Of a stretch of DNA of 64,000 nt, positions 8,922 through 18,698 are shown piece by piece (position 1 is the first letter of the stretch; the number at the start of each line of letters is the position of its first letter). The notes beneath the pieces are model-generated. The model made no database searches. It had not been told where the DNA came from and was given only the letters and a program-made list of their open reading frames with translations. Position numbers and translations under genes: made by a program. Location of the stretch: contig NZ_JAIQZN010000015.1 of assembly GCF_023333585.1 (NCBI RefSeq), positions 1-64,000 of the forward strand. Direction: 5' to 3'. This stretch comes from Argonema antarcticum A004/B2 (GTDB lineage: Bacteria > Cyanobacteriota > Cyanobacteriia > Cyanobacteriales > Aerosakkonemataceae).

Positions 8922-9821
8922 ATGTTCTCGATTTATATCCTGACCTACAACGAAGAAATTGATATCGCAGCTTGCATCGAGTCGGCTCTCCTGTCAGACG
9001 ATGTTATAGTAGTCGATTCTCTCAGCAGCGATCGCACCGTCGAGATTGCCAGCCGCTATCGGGTCCAGACGGTGCAGCACCGTTTTGAAAGCCACGGACT
9101 TCAGCGGACTTGGATGCTGCAATCCGTTCCCACCAAACACGAATGGGTCTACATCCTGGAAGCGGATGAGCGGATGACTCAAGAGCTATTTCAAGAATGT
9201 CTCAAAGCAATTGAGAGTCAGGAATATATCGGCTACTATGCAGCCGAGCGAGTCATGTTCATGGGTCAGTGGATTCGGCGCTGCACCCAATACCCCCGTT
9301 ACCAAATGCGCCTCTTCCGCAAGGACAAAGTCTGGTTTACCGATTACGGTCACACAGAACGGGAAGTTTGTGATGGCAAAACGGGCTTTCTGAAAGAAAC
9401 CTATCCACATTACACCAATAGCAAGGGATTAAGTCGCTGGATAGAGAAGCATAATCGCTACTCCACGGACGAAGCCAGAGAAACCCTGCGCCAGCTGGAG
9501 AACGGAAAAGTCAATTGGCGAGAGTTGTTTTTTGGCTCTTCCGAAGTGGAAAAACGGCGAGCCCTCAAAGATTTGTCGCTGCGTTTACCTGGACGACCCC
9601 TATTGCGCTTTTTCTATATGTATTTTCTACTGGGCGGCTGTCTGGATGGGCGGGGGGGATTTGCTTGGTGTACTTTGCAAGCTTTCTACGAATATCTGAT
9701 TTTACTCAAGGTCTGGGAAATGAAGCATCTGCCTACCCCTTACTTAGACCAATCGGGGAAGCTTTCTGCCGATCGAGAAGGTAAAATTATCGATCCGGCT
9801 GAGGTTAGTCCTTCAACTTAG
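8922..9821 (+). CDS. Family 2 glycosyltransferase, HpsE/KdtX-like
   Basis: A 299-residue GT-A-fold glycosyltransferase with a family 2 N-terminus (YILTYNEEIDIAACIESA), the nucleotide-binding segment DDVIVVDSLSSDRT, and a DXD-like EADERM at about residues 79-84. The LRLPGRPLLRFFYMYFLLGG stretch is typical of the LPS-core / WaaE-like branch, which includes HpsE of hormogonium polysaccharide synthesis. It probably adds a sugar to a lipid-linked or nascent polysaccharide at the cytoplasmic membrane face. The HpsJ-like gene immediately upstream on the same strand strengthens this reading. The sugar donor cannot be deduced. Confidence 0.8.
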   Translation: MFSIYILTYNEEIDIAACIESALLSDDVIVVDSLSSDRTVEIASRYRVQTVQHRFESHGLQRTWMLQSVPTKHEWVYILEADERMTQELFQECLKAIESQEYIGYYAAERVMFMGQWIRRCTQYPRYQMRLFRKDKVWFTDYGHTEREVCDGKTGFLKETYPHYTNSKGLSRWIEKHNRYSTDEARETLRQLENGKVNWRELFFGSSEVEKRRALKDLSLRLPGRPLLRFFYMYFLLGGCLDGRGGFAWCTLQAFYEYLILLKVWEMKHLPTPYLDQSGKLSADREGKIIDPAEVSPST

Positions 9822-9897
9822 GCAAAAAACAGTATGCGGAAAAATGTTAATTCTGATACCATCATCTCCAGCCCCTGTATGCTGTAAGTTTTTCCCA

Positions 9898-9969
9898 AGC
9901 GCCGGATGAAGGAAACTTTCACGTCCGGTTTTGGCTAAGGTGAGGGAGGCGACTCCCTCACCTTAGCCA
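9898..9969 (+). mobile_element. Group II intron remnant: domain V and VI only
   Basis: Bases 9898-9932 fit a group II intron domain V: AGC at the base, GCCGGATGAAG, a GAAA-type loop, CTTTCA, the two-base CG bulge and TCCGGTT closing the stem. It is followed directly by a perfect 17-bp stem (9932-9948 with 9953-9969, loop GCGA) in the domain VI position. No reverse transcriptase or upstream domains fit in the 76 bp after the preceding gene, so the copy is 5'-truncated. The strong stem may now act as a terminator after the glycosyltransferase gene. Confidence 0.6.
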
Positions 9970-10064
9970 GCGAGTGTCAACGTAGGGTAAGTTAGGGTAA
10001 GGGATAAGGGTCGCTGTGTCGGCTATATAATTTTCCCATCTGGTTAAAAGAGAGTGGGCTATCT

Positions 10065-10766
10065 GTGATCCAACGCTTGAAGCAGGACTTAAAAAATGAC
10101 CTGATTGCAGGTCTTTTGGTAGTAATTCCCCTGGCTACCACAATTTGGCTGACGATTACGATCGCGACTTGGGTGATCAATTTTCTCACCCGCATTCCGA
10201 AGCAACTCAATCCTTTTGACGATCTCCATCCTATTTTGGTCAACCTGCTGAATCTGGCTGTGGGACTGATGGTACCCCTGCTGTGTATTCTGCTGATTGG
10301 CTTGATGGCCAGGAATTTTGCTGGGCGATGGTTGCTAGATGTTGGTGAGAGGATACTGCAAGCAATTCCGTTGGCTGGCTCTGTTTACAAAACCCTCAAA
10401 CAACTCCTAGAAACCTTACTGAAGGATTCTAACGGGAAGTTTCGCCGCGTAATTTTAGTGGAATACCCACGTCGAGGGATATGGGCTCTAGCCTTTGTCA
10501 CTGGAGAGCTAAGCAGCGATATGCAGGCTCGCCTATCCAGATCGACGATGATCAGTGTTTTCATCCCAACTACCCCCAACCCCGCCACAGGTTGGTATGC
10601 GATCGTTTCAGAAGATGAAGTTGTAGATCTCGCCATCTCTGTGGAAGATGCCTTCAAAGTTATTATCTCTGGTGGTATCGTTAGTCCCAGTCCCTTAACT
10701 CCTATGTCATCCCTTCCGCCTTTGCAAGATCGGAAGGTGGAACAGCCTATGCTTGAAGAAAGATGA
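10065..10766 (+). CDS. DUF502 family membrane protein
   Basis: A 233-residue protein starting at GTG (10065). Two strong helices (about residues 12-40 and 58-84) are followed by a cytoplasmic domain with family features: IPLAGSVYKTLKQLLETLL, VEYPRRGIWALAFVTGE, FIPTTPNPATGWYAIV. DUF502 members occur widely in bacteria and plants; the plant homologues are COV1-like. The biochemical role is unresolved, but it is a membrane-associated housekeeping-type protein. nusB follows 133 bp downstream on the same strand. Confidence 0.85.
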   Translation: MIQRLKQDLKNDLIAGLLVVIPLATTIWLTITIATWVINFLTRIPKQLNPFDDLHPILVNLLNLAVGLMVPLLCILLIGLMARNFAGRWLLDVGERILQAIPLAGSVYKTLKQLLETLLKDSNGKFRRVILVEYPRRGIWALAFVTGELSSDMQARLSRSTMISVFIPTTPNPATGWYAIVSEDEVVDLAISVEDAFKVIISGGIVSPSPLTPMSSLPPLQDRKVEQPMLEER

Positions 10767-10899
10767 AGTTCAGAAAGTTCAGCTTGGTAATTGACTAAAG
10801 GGAATTTAAAATTGCAGATTTAAAATCGTCAATTCAAAACAAATCTAAAATCTAAAATCTAAAATTCCCCATTCCCCATGATTTATTACAAAAAAAATA

Positions 10900-11529
10900 A
10901 TGCAATCTCGACGAATTTCTCGCGAACTGGCGCTTCTAAGCCTCTCTCAGCTATCTGCAAATGCAGAGAAACTTTCCGAACAGCAAATACCCGAACTGAT
11001 TGTGGCGGCTATCCGCACTTTGAGTACGGAAGTTAAAGATGGTTTGGAAGCTGCGGCTGGGGAACTGCAACGCGGGAGCGATCGCCTCTTAAATAGCGAA
11101 ACCCGCGCCATAGATGTACAAAGTGCTAGGGCTATGATAAAAGAGGCTATAGAACTGACTCAAACCGCAATCAACCGCGTTGGTGCATCTGTAGAGTTGC
11201 CAGAATTTATCCAGCTATCCAATCAAAAAGATGTTCGCCACTACGCGGTGCAAATTATCGGTACAGTTAATGCCGAGAAAGCCGAACTCGATGAGGTCAT
11301 AACTCAAGCAATGGTCGATTGGCAATTAAATCGTCTAGCTCGGATTGACAGAGATATACTCCGAATCGCAGTATGCGAAATGAAGTATTTAGGGATTCCC
11401 GAACCAGTCGCCATTAATGAAGCGGTAGAGCTAGCTAAACGCTACAGTGGTGAGGAAGGCCATCGTTTTATCAACGGGGTTTTACGTCGAGTGAGCGATC
11501 GAGTCAAAGTACAATCCCCCTTGAGTTAA
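10900..11529 (+). CDS. nusB: Transcription antitermination protein NusB
   Basis: An RNA-binding antitermination factor that with NusE binds boxA in rRNA leaders. The 209 residues include an N-terminal [15 protein letters not shown] and the conserved C-terminal block [20 protein letters not shown], then [17 protein letters not shown] and [10 protein letters not shown] longer central helical insertion (about residues 40-105) is usual for cyanobacterial NusB. It sits 43 bp before ftsY on the same strand, probably one transcript; nusB-ftsY adjacency is common in cyanobacteria. Confidence 0.93.
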   Translation: MQSRRISRELALLSLSQLSANAEKLSEQQIPELIVAAIRTLSTEVKDGLEAAAGELQRGSDRLLNSETRAIDVQSARAMIKEAIELTQTAINRVGASVELPEFIQLSNQKDVRHYAVQIIGTVNAEKAELDEVITQAMVDWQLNRLARIDRDILRIAVCEMKYLGIPEPVAINEAVELAKRYSGEEGHRFINGVLRRVSDRVKVQSPLS

Positions 11530-11572
11530 AAGCAGCATTTCACCAGTTCTGCCAACCCGTAAAGTAGGTGTT

Positions 11573-13330
11573 ATGGTTTTTAATTGGTTCCGCCGCCAGT
11601 ATAGCGACAGTAAAGAACAACCGCAGGATAAAGCGGCTTCATCCGCACAGCCAGAACCGCAACCCGAATCAGATACATCCGATCGGCCTGAAGAGCAATC
11701 TCAGCAGCAAGTTGCTGAAGACTACTTGGCTTGGGCAAAAGCCGCCTATAAAAATATCCAAGCTAAGCAACAAACACAAACCGCCACAACAGCGATAGAA
11801 CCTCAGCCAACGGAAGAGATAGAGGGGCAGAGGAGCAGAGAGGCAGAGGAGTCTCAAACAATACCGACGCAACAAGAAACTTCCGAAGTAGAAATTTCGA
11901 CAACAGTTGCCTTAGACGCTGTAACAGAAGAACTGGAACTCCTTGAGACAGTAGTAGCCGCAGAGGTAGCAACTCCCGACACTGATACGCCTGAAGTAGA
12001 AAAAGTGGCTACGGTTACAGAAAACGCAGAGGCAATTGCTCCAGAAACTGCCCTAGAGTCACCGGAAATTCCTCAACCTTCACAGCAGGAAGCCGTCGCC
12101 CAGGCGTCACCCGCAGAAGAACAGGTAAATCTTCCAGATTCGTCACCCCAAGAGGCAGACGTTGCAGCCACAGTAGCACCAGTACCTTTTTGGGCGCGGG
12201 ATGACCGACAAGCACGCTTAGAAAGGCTCAAAGCGACAGCAATTGAAGAATCAGAACCGGAAGTCCAGCCAGTCGTTGCAGTCACTGGGTCTGCAACAGA
12301 AGAAGAAATTCCGGGAGTCTTTTTTGATGACGGGTTCCTATGGTCGGCGGAAATTCTCGCTTCCCAAGGTCGTCGCCCTGAAGATGTTTCTGTAGAAGAA
12401 ATTACCTGGCTCAAGAAGCTGCGACAAGGCTTAGACAAAACTCGCCGTAACCTGATCAATCAGCTAAAAGCGATCGTCGGTCAGGGGCCCCTCAATCAAG
12501 ATGCGGTCATGGAGATCGAGTCTTTGCTGTTGCAAGCCGATGTCGGCGTAGAAGCAACAGATTATATCATAAAATCGCTACAAAACAAGTTGCGCGAGCA
12601 AGCACTACCACCTGATGCAGCGCTTGCCTACCTCAAGCAGATCCTGCGGGATATGCTCAATGCCCCCCTCCATAAATCATCTTATCAAGCCACCTTTGCA
12701 CCAGAAAAAGAAACTTTCAATATCTGGTTGATTACCGGGGTGAACGGTGCCGGGAAAACTACAACAATTGGCAAAATTGCCCATCTCGCCCAAAAATCTG
12801 GCTATAAGTGCCTGATTGGGGCAGCGGATACCTTCCGGGCAGCAGCAGTACAACAGGTGAAGGTATGGGGTCAGCGGAGTGGGGTGGAAGTGGTAGCCAA
12901 TCCGGGACAAAATACAGACCCAGCCGCTGTGGTATTTGATGCGATCGCAGCAGCCAAAGCGCGGGGCACAGAATTGCTGCTAGTGGATACCGCAGGCCGT
13001 CTCCAGAACAAGAAAAACTTGATGGAGGAACTCACCAAGATTCGCCGCATCATTGACAAAAAAGCTCCAGAGGCTCACGTTGAATCTCTCCTGGTTTTAG
13101 ACGCCACCTTGGGTCAAAACGGTCTGCGCCAAGCCCAAGTTTTCTCAGAAGCAGCAAAACTAAGCGGCGTCGTGCTGACTAAACTGGATGGAACTGCCAA
13201 GGGTGGCGTTGCCTTAGCAGTCGTGCAGCAATTGGGTCTCCCCATCCGCTTTATAGGTGCCGGTGAAGGCATTGAAGACTTACGTCCCTTCTCCAGCTAT
13301 GAGTTTATCGAAGCCCTGCTGAGCGGTTAG
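11573..13330 (+). CDS. ftsY: Signal recognition particle receptor FtsY
   Basis: The SRP-receptor GTPase that docks ribosome-SRP complexes at the membrane. The 585 residues begin with MVFNWFRRQY and a long acidic Gln/Glu-rich A domain (to about 285), followed by the N and G domains. G motifs: GVNGAGKTTTIGKIA (near 390), the DTFRAAA segment, LLVDTAGR, and TKLDGTAKGG near the C-terminus. The A domain includes an insertion (near 11811-11852, EEIEGQRSREAEES) encoded by a purine-rich cyanobacterial tandem repeat read in frame. It probably forms an operon with nusB. Confidence 0.95.
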   Translation: MVFNWFRRQYSDSKEQPQDKAASSAQPEPQPESDTSDRPEEQSQQQVAEDYLAWAKAAYKNIQAKQQTQTATTAIEPQPTEEIEGQRSREAEESQTIPTQQETSEVEISTTVALDAVTEELELLETVVAAEVATPDTDTPEVEKVATVTENAEAIAPETALESPEIPQPSQQEAVAQASPAEEQVNLPDSSPQEADVAATVAPVPFWARDDRQARLERLKATAIEESEPEVQPVVAVTGSATEEEIPGVFFDDGFLWSAEILASQGRRPEDVSVEEITWLKKLRQGLDKTRRNLINQLKAIVGQGPLNQDAVMEIESLLLQADVGVEATDYIIKSLQNKLREQALPPDAALAYLKQILRDMLNAPLHKSSYQATFAPEKETFNIWLITGVNGAGKTTTIGKIAHLAQKSGYKCLIGAADTFRAAAVQQVKVWGQRSGVEVVANPGQNTDPAAVVFDAIAAAKARGTELLLVDTAGRLQNKKNLMEELTKIRRIIDKKAPEAHVESLLVLDATLGQNGLRQAQVFSEAAKLSGVVLTKLDGTAKGGVALAVVQQLGLPIRFIGAGEGIEDLRPFSSYEFIEALLSG

Positions 13331-13405
13331 CCTACAAGAGTTCTCAGTTGTGAATTAAGAATTATAAAGACTATTGGCACAACAGCTTATTAGCGGTATG
13401 ATGGC

Positions 13406-13576
13406 GGCTCTAATACCTAATTTCAGATTTCAGATTTAAAATTCAAACAAATTTGAAATCTAAAATCTGATATTCTTCCTTAGCCCGGTCAGAGGCTCTA
13501 ATACCTAATTTAAGATTTCAGATTTAAAATTCAAACAAATCTGAAATCTGAAATCTGAAATCTGAAATTCTTCCTA
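13406..13576. repeat. Two tandem ~80-bp AT-rich repeat units
   Basis: GGCTCTAATACCTAATTT starts each unit (13406-13481 and 13494-13576), and both end in ATTCTTCCT. Each contains AGATTTCAGATTTAAAATTC followed by its near complement (AAATCTGAAATCTGAAAT), so each can form a hairpin. The units are built from the heptamer-like AAATCTG/AAATCTA repeats seen elsewhere in the window. They occupy the gap between ftsY and the phosphatase gene. Confidence 0.75.
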
Positions 13577-13608
13577 TGCTTGATTAATTACTCTTAACCG
13601 CCGAGCCA

Positions 13609-15144
13609 ATGACTGCTGTGCCCCTGCCAAGACCTTCCTCTCAATCGTCTGACGACCATAGCGACGCCTCTGGTGAAGTGACACCAGTCTTTGCCCTCAA
13701 AGAACTGGTGGCCCGGTTGCATCGGGAACAACACAAAATTCAAGATTTGTTAAGTTCATTAGGGTTTGCGCTGCGAAGTTTTAACAATCTAAATCAGTTT
13801 TTGGAATTGATACCCTTGATGGCAATGCGAGTCACAGATGCCGACGGGAGTGCCTTAGTGCTTCTAAAACCGAACGGTCAAGTTAGACTAGAGCAGCTGC
13901 ATTGCCAAGGTAATCTTCGAGGTGCCGATATACGGAAGGCGATAGAAACAGCAACTAATAAGCTTCGAGAGACCAACCTAAAAACATCGCCGCAGACACC
14001 CGCAGCGCTGGCAAACTTTGATGTCAAGGAAACATCCACCCAAGACAGAGGACTGGCTATTCTTGATGAGCAGGTGACCCAGTACTTAGGGCCAGATATA
14101 CATTTGTTCGGGACGGCAATTTTAATCAAGCAAGTGGAGCGGGGGCGTTTGTATGTTTTCAGTCGAGATCCAGAATACACTTGGACGGAAACGCGACAGA
14201 AGTTAGTTCGGTTAGTCGCAGATCAAACAGCGGTAGCGATCGCGAACGATGAACTGACGGTAGAATTACGCAAGAAGGAACGCCTCGATCGCGAACTCGA
14301 AATTGGGGCTGAAATCCAACAGAGATTGCTCCCCCGCCAGTGTCCTACAATTCCTGGCATCCAACTAGCCGCTCGCTGCCAACCTGCCAACCGCGTCGGC
14401 GGAGACTACTACGACTTTATCCCCACTTCACCTCACCACCTGGCAAGCTTCGATCGGGACGAGCAAAGGGACACAGAAGCAGAGAAGCAAAAGAAACTAC
14501 CCAGTCAAGAGTCCCTAGTCTCCAATCAAGAGCCTCCAAATGGACGTTGGGCTATAGTCATAGGCGATGTGATGGGCAAAGGCGTCCCGGCTGGGCTGCT
14601 GATGACTATGACTAGGGGAATGCTACGGGCAGAAGTGCTAAACGGTCACTCGCCATCTCGCATCCTGCAACATCTCAATCAGGTTATGTATGCCGATCTG
14701 GAAAATTCCCATCGGTTTGTGACCCTATTTTATTCAGAATATAATCTTCAAACTCGTATCCTTTATTACAGCAATGCCGCCCACAATCCTCCATTCTTGT
14801 GGCAGGCATCAACGCGATCGGTTAAGCGTTTAGATACCTTGGGTATGCTGATTGGCTTGGATGCCAATTCTCAGTATGAGGAGGGTCAGGTGCAGTTGGC
14901 TCTGGGCGATACTTTAATTTACTATACAGATGGTTTTACAGAAGCGGCTAACGATCGTGGAGAGCGCTTCGATGAGGAAAACTTGCTCCGCGCTTTTGAG
15001 CGCGCCTGTCAGCATTGCCAGGGTTCGCAAACAATTCTAGATTACCTTTTTGAGCAAGTTCAGCAATTTATTGGACTGGGAAATCGCAATGGGGACGATA
15101 TGACACTCGTGGTAATGCAAATTGTTGCACCTGCTAATAGCTGA
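13609..15144 (+). CDS. GAF-domain PP2C-type (RsbU/SpoIIE-like) phosphatase
   Basis: A 511-residue serine phosphatase of the RsbU class, which in partner-switching systems dephosphorylates anti-anti-sigma (STAS) proteins. A GAF-like sensory region at about residues 40-215 leads through a helical linker (ERLDRELEIGAEIQQRLLP) to the SpoIIE catalytic domain (about 245-505). Metal-binding motifs are RVGGDYYDFI, VIGDVMGKGVPAGLLM, YYTDGFTEA and NGDDMTLVV. The stretch between FIPTSP and RWAIVIGD is lengthened by about 30 residues encoded by repeat-like DNA (about 14450-14535). The regulated partner is not in the window. Confidence 0.88.
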   Translation: MTAVPLPRPSSQSSDDHSDASGEVTPVFALKELVARLHREQHKIQDLLSSLGFALRSFNNLNQFLELIPLMAMRVTDADGSALVLLKPNGQVRLEQLHCQGNLRGADIRKAIETATNKLRETNLKTSPQTPAALANFDVKETSTQDRGLAILDEQVTQYLGPDIHLFGTAILIKQVERGRLYVFSRDPEYTWTETRQKLVRLVADQTAVAIANDELTVELRKKERLDRELEIGAEIQQRLLPRQCPTIPGIQLAARCQPANRVGGDYYDFIPTSPHHLASFDRDEQRDTEAEKQKKLPSQESLVSNQEPPNGRWAIVIGDVMGKGVPAGLLMTMTRGMLRAEVLNGHSPSRILQHLNQVMYADLENSHRFVTLFYSEYNLQTRILYYSNAAHNPPFLWQASTRSVKRLDTLGMLIGLDANSQYEEGQVQLALGDTLIYYTDGFTEAANDRGERFDEENLLRAFERACQHCQGSQTILDYLFEQVQQFIGLGNRNGDDMTLVVMQIVAPANS

Positions 15145-15240
15145 GTGGGTATTCTCTCATTTGTGCCATAATCTCTAATTTAGAAGGTAAGCTCAGTACC
15201 TATATAATCAAAACTCCCTTTACATGAGGAAAGAATAGCG

Positions 15241-15483
15241 ATGGTCGTTAATGCAATTCAAGCAATGACCAATTGGGGGGCTATCCAGGCTCATTCGATC
15301 GATTCTGTATTGGTGTTAGTATCCAAGTTGCCGGTTTCGGTGACATTGTTCGCTCAACAAGTCAGCGACCCAGACCTTTTGGGACAGGCGCAAAGAGCTT
15401 GGGGTCATTTCATTCAGTCAGGCCAAATCTGGGCGCTGGTAGTGGGGGTGATTGTGGGCTACTTTATTCGAGGGATGGTATAA
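15241..15483 (+). CDS. Small hypothetical protein with C-terminal membrane helix, 80 aa
   Basis: The protein ends in a clear membrane segment (IWALVVGVIVGYFIRGM, residues 61-79) with a longer, mildly amphipathic N-terminal half, so it would be tail-anchored. The position between the RsbU-type phosphatase and argH and the good start (GAAAGAATAGCG upstream of ATG) favour a real gene. No family was recognised. Partners and role are unknown. Confidence 0.55.
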   Translation: MVVNAIQAMTNWGAIQAHSIDSVLVLVSKLPVSVTLFAQQVSDPDLLGQAQRAWGHFIQSGQIWALVVGVIVGYFIRGMV

Positions 15484-15581
15484 AGTTACCTAATCTCTGT
15501 TCAAAGGCAAAAGCACTCATCCTAATAATTTGCTACTTTTTATTTTCCAAACACGGCTAGTCCTAGAAAAAAGAGGAAAAG

Positions 15582-17003
15582 TTGGATACCGAACTCACTC
15601 AACAACCAGCTGGCGATCCTACAGCCAAAACCTGGAGCCAGAGGTTTGAATCGGCATTACACCCGGCGATCGCTCGTTTCAATGCTAGTATCGGTTTTGA
15701 CATAGAACTGATTGAGTACGACATCACCGGCTCCCAAGCTCATGCCAAAATGCTGGCTCGCACGGGCATTATCTCTCCTGAAGATGGCGAACAGCTGGTC
15801 GCTGGTTTAGAACAGATTCGTCAAGAATACCGTCAAGGGCAATTTCAACCAGGTATAGACGCTGAGGATGTCCACTTTGCCGTAGAGCGTCGCCTCACGG
15901 AAATTGTGGGTGATGTTGGTAAAAAGTTACACACAGCCCGATCGCGCAACGACCAGGTGGGAACAGACACGCGGCTTTATCTGCGCGATCGCATTGACCA
16001 AATCCGCAGCCAGTTGCGGGAATTTCAAACCGTGCTGATCGACATAGCAGAGGTTAACGTCGAAACCTTGATTCCCGGCTACACTCATCTTCAACGCGCT
16101 CAGCCGGTTAGTTTAGCCCATCACCTCCTAGCCTATTTTGAAATGCTACAGAGGGACTACGAGCGATTGGGCGAAATCCAAAAGCGCGTGAATATATCGC
16201 CTTTGGGCTGTGGGGCACTGGCGGGTACTACCTTCCCAATCGATCGACATTACGCAGCTAAGGAGTTGCATTTTGACGGTGTTTATGGTAATAGCTTGGA
16301 TGGAGTGAGCGATCGCGACTTTGCGATCGAATTCCTCTGCGCCGCCAGTCTCATTATGGTTCACCTCAGCCGTCTGAGCGAGGAAATGATCCTTTGGGCA
16401 TCCCAGGAATTCGGTTTTATCACCCTAAAAGATAGCTGTGCTACTGGTTCGAGCATCATGCCCCAAAAGAAAAACCCCGACGTTCCAGAACTGGTGCGGG
16501 GAAAAGCGGGGCGGGTTTTTGGTCATCTGCAAGCTATGTTGGTGCTGATGAAAGGGCTTCCCCTGGCTTACAACAAAGATTTGCAAGAAGACAAAGAAGC
16601 CCTTTTTGATAGCGTTAAAACGGTTAAAGCTTGCTTGGAAGCTATGACTATCCTTATACGGGAAGGACTGGAATTTAAGACCGATCGCCTCCGAGAAGCT
16701 GTTTCAGAAGACTTTTCCAATGCCACGGATGTGGCAGATTACCTAGCAGCACGAGGCGTACCTTTCCGCGAAGCTTATAACTTGGTGGGTAAAGTTGTAA
16801 AAACCTGCCTCGCGGGGGGCAAATTGCTTAAGGATCTTACTTTAGAAGAATGGAAAGCATTGCACCCAAGCTTCGAGGTAGATATTTATGAAGCGATCGC
16901 TCCCCAGCGAGTAGTAGCAGCCCGCAATAGTTATGGCGGTACTGGCTTCGACCAAGTAAATCAAGCACTTCAAACAGCTAAGTCTCGACTCGCCTTAAGC
17001 TGA
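15582..17003 (+). CDS. argH: Argininosuccinate lyase
   Basis: Cleaves argininosuccinate to arginine and fumarate, the last step of arginine synthesis. The 473-residue protein shows the fumarase/aspartase superfamily signature [12 protein letters not shown] (near residue 288) plus TARSRNDQV and the HLQRAQP catalytic region. Length and motifs are normal. The start is TTG at 15582, placed just after AAGAGGAAAAG, and the reading frame begins [11 protein letters not shown]. It lies on the same strand as the small membrane protein 98 bp upstream, with no functional link visible. Confidence 0.96.
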   Translation: MDTELTQQPAGDPTAKTWSQRFESALHPAIARFNASIGFDIELIEYDITGSQAHAKMLARTGIISPEDGEQLVAGLEQIRQEYRQGQFQPGIDAEDVHFAVERRLTEIVGDVGKKLHTARSRNDQVGTDTRLYLRDRIDQIRSQLREFQTVLIDIAEVNVETLIPGYTHLQRAQPVSLAHHLLAYFEMLQRDYERLGEIQKRVNISPLGCGALAGTTFPIDRHYAAKELHFDGVYGNSLDGVSDRDFAIEFLCAASLIMVHLSRLSEEMILWASQEFGFITLKDSCATGSSIMPQKKNPDVPELVRGKAGRVFGHLQAMLVLMKGLPLAYNKDLQEDKEALFDSVKTVKACLEAMTILIREGLEFKTDRLREAVSEDFSNATDVADYLAARGVPFREAYNLVGKVVKTCLAGGKLLKDLTLEEWKALHPSFEVDIYEAIAPQRVVAARNSYGGTGFDQVNQALQTAKSRLALS

Positions 17004-17136
17004 GATGCTGTTAAACTGCGGCACTGGGGAGCACTTATATTACCAAATATTCTGTCTGGACTCGCCATCGCCACAAAATTCACGCCCTAACCGAATCTAA
17101 TCAATAGATAAGGTGTAGGGCTTCTTTTAGATCGAG

Positions 17137-17325
17137 CTAAAACTGCCGTTGATCGTCTTTCTCAGCGTCATCATCTTGGGCATCAGTTGAACCTTGATTA
17201 TTCTTCCCAGTTTTCCAGCGCTGGTTTTTGGAGAAACGACCTGTACTCTGATGTTTGCGAAACTTGCGAGCGTAGGCTTTATTGCGCTGCGCCTTTTCTT
17301 TTTTGGGGTTGCGGCGCTTGGACAT
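17137..17325 (-). CDS. Small basic hypothetical protein, 62 aa
   Basis: The chosen ATG (17325-17323) gives MSKRRNPKKEKAQRNKAYAR, preceded by a GAGG ribosome site five bases upstream; a longer in-frame extension lacks such a site. The protein is strongly basic in the first 45 residues and ends in an acidic tail (DAQDDDAEKDD), so it may bind nucleic acid. I recall similar short Lys/Arg-rich proteins in many cyanobacteria, but no function is known. Confidence 0.6.
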   Translation of the reverse strand: MSKRRNPKKEKAQRNKAYARKFRKHQSTGRFSKNQRWKTGKNNQGSTDAQDDDAEKDDQRQF

Positions 17326-17512
17326 TTTGACCTCATTAATAAACGACACAAAATTACTTTGGGCATTACAGGATTTATTGCCGATGCGATCGGTGCCCAA
17401 ACACCTGCGGGATGAAATTATCTGAACTCAACCGCTGCTAAAACTTGCAGCGCCGATTCCTTCAGGGAGCGGCGCGGCGACCGCCCAGCGAGAAGCGGTC
17501 TAAGAGCCAGAT

Positions 17513-17690
17513 CTAGGTAAGACCCAGATCGTCCTTCTTCGGTTTTGCTTTGTTAACTCGCAATTGACGGCCCATCAATTCTGCACCATCAAGGGCAGAT
17601 ATAGCTGAGTCTTCGTCATCTGGTTTAACCATTGCCACGAAACGAAAGCCACGGGCTTTACCTGTAGAGACTTCTAAGAAACTAAAGCTT
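17513..17690 (-). pseudogene. Truncated RNA-binding protein (RRM) gene, 3' part only
   Basis: The minus strand encodes the second half of a cyanobacterial Rbp-type RRM: TGKARGFRFVAMVKPDDED (RNP1 region), then AISALDGAELMGRQLRVNKA, ending KPKKDDLGLT before TAG (17515-17513). The N-terminal half (normally MTIYVGNLSYEV... with RNP2) is absent, and upstream sequence in all frames is unrelated. The gene is therefore 5'-truncated. The flanking DNA up to 18010 shows no supported gene; the open frame at 17691-18005 looks like chance. Confidence 0.75.
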
Positions 17691-18011
17691 CTAGAAACTT
17701 CTCAAAACGTACCGTGACAAAGCGAATCCAAAAGTATAATTCCACAACCAAAAGCCTTTGGCGGTGGAATATCTGCCTTCAGGTGGATGAAAAAACATCA
17801 AACTGAGTAACCAAGCCTCAAGGCAGCAGGCCGCTACTGACGTAACCGACATTGTATGCGTTCTGTAGATCATAACAGCCTGCGGCCAAAAATCAAAAAG
17901 CTTCACCGAGGGATTTCCACGATCCAGATCGGAGAATGCCCAAAAAGGGAAGTGATAGGCCGGGTGCAGTATAATCAACCGGAAACGATCTAACAGAAAA
18001 AGCATTTTTTG

Positions 18012-18536
18012 ATGCTTCAGCTGACAAACTATCGTGGACAGTCCAAGTTCCTTCCAGTTTTGCCGCCACCTACCGTGCCTATGCTTCGATTATGGCAGTT
18101 TATCCAAACTGTGTTAGGTATTTTGTTTCACCATCCGATCGCCGGGACGACCATCATCCCGATTTTGCCGGATGGCCGAATTGTGCTGATTCGCCGCCGC
18201 GATACCGGACAGTGGGGTTTACCGGGCGGCATTGTAAATTGGGGTGAAGACATTCCGCTGACAGTAGAACGAGAGTTGGCTGAGGAAACAGGTCTGGAAC
18301 TGGTAAAAATCTGCCGGTTGGTCGGTGTTTATTCTGCACCCGATCGAGACCCCAGAGTTCATTCCATTTCCGTAGTGGTGGAAGTAGAAGCGCAGGGAAC
18401 TATGGAGGTTCGGGATACACTAGAAATCAGTGAAATCCAGGCTTTTGCGATCGAGTCTCTGCCAAAAGGTCACCTCAGCCACGACCACGATCGACAGTTA
18501 AAAGATTATCTTGACGGTGTAACAACCATAGCTTAG
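18012..18536 (+). CDS. Nudix hydrolase
   Basis: A pyrophosphohydrolase of the MutT/Nudix superfamily. The Nudix box is complete: G-G-x5-E-x7-R-E-x2-E-E-x-G, seen as GGIVNWGEDIPLTVERELAE followed by ETGLEL. A hydrophobic segment precedes it (FIQTVLGILFHHPIAGTTII). Homologues I recall start near MLRLWQFIQ, which would be the ATG at 18081, so the true start may be there. The substrate (a nucleoside diphosphate derivative) cannot be inferred. It is followed by an alpha/beta hydrolase on the same strand after a 162-bp gap with small hairpins. Confidence 0.85.
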   Translation: MLQLTNYRGQSKFLPVLPPPTVPMLRLWQFIQTVLGILFHHPIAGTTIIPILPDGRIVLIRRRDTGQWGLPGGIVNWGEDIPLTVERELAEETGLELVKICRLVGVYSAPDRDPRVHSISVVVEVEAQGTMEVRDTLEISEIQAFAIESLPKGHLSHDHDRQLKDYLDGVTTIA

Positions 18537-18698
18537 GCTTAACATTGGTTTTGGCTCTTTGCACTCTCATGGTTGTTTGTTTGGAATACCAGACTAAAAT
18601 CGTCAAACGACTACGTTATCGGCAGCATTTAAAAATGCCGCGTCGCGTTTCCTCCACCACTTAAAAGATGGTGGTTTCCACGCTCTTTTGAGGCTTAG

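Noticed and set aside
17691-18005. 104-codon minus-strand frame between the RRM relic and the nudix gene
   Set aside because: Hydrophobic but irregular, no family, and lies in sequence that replaced the missing RRM half.
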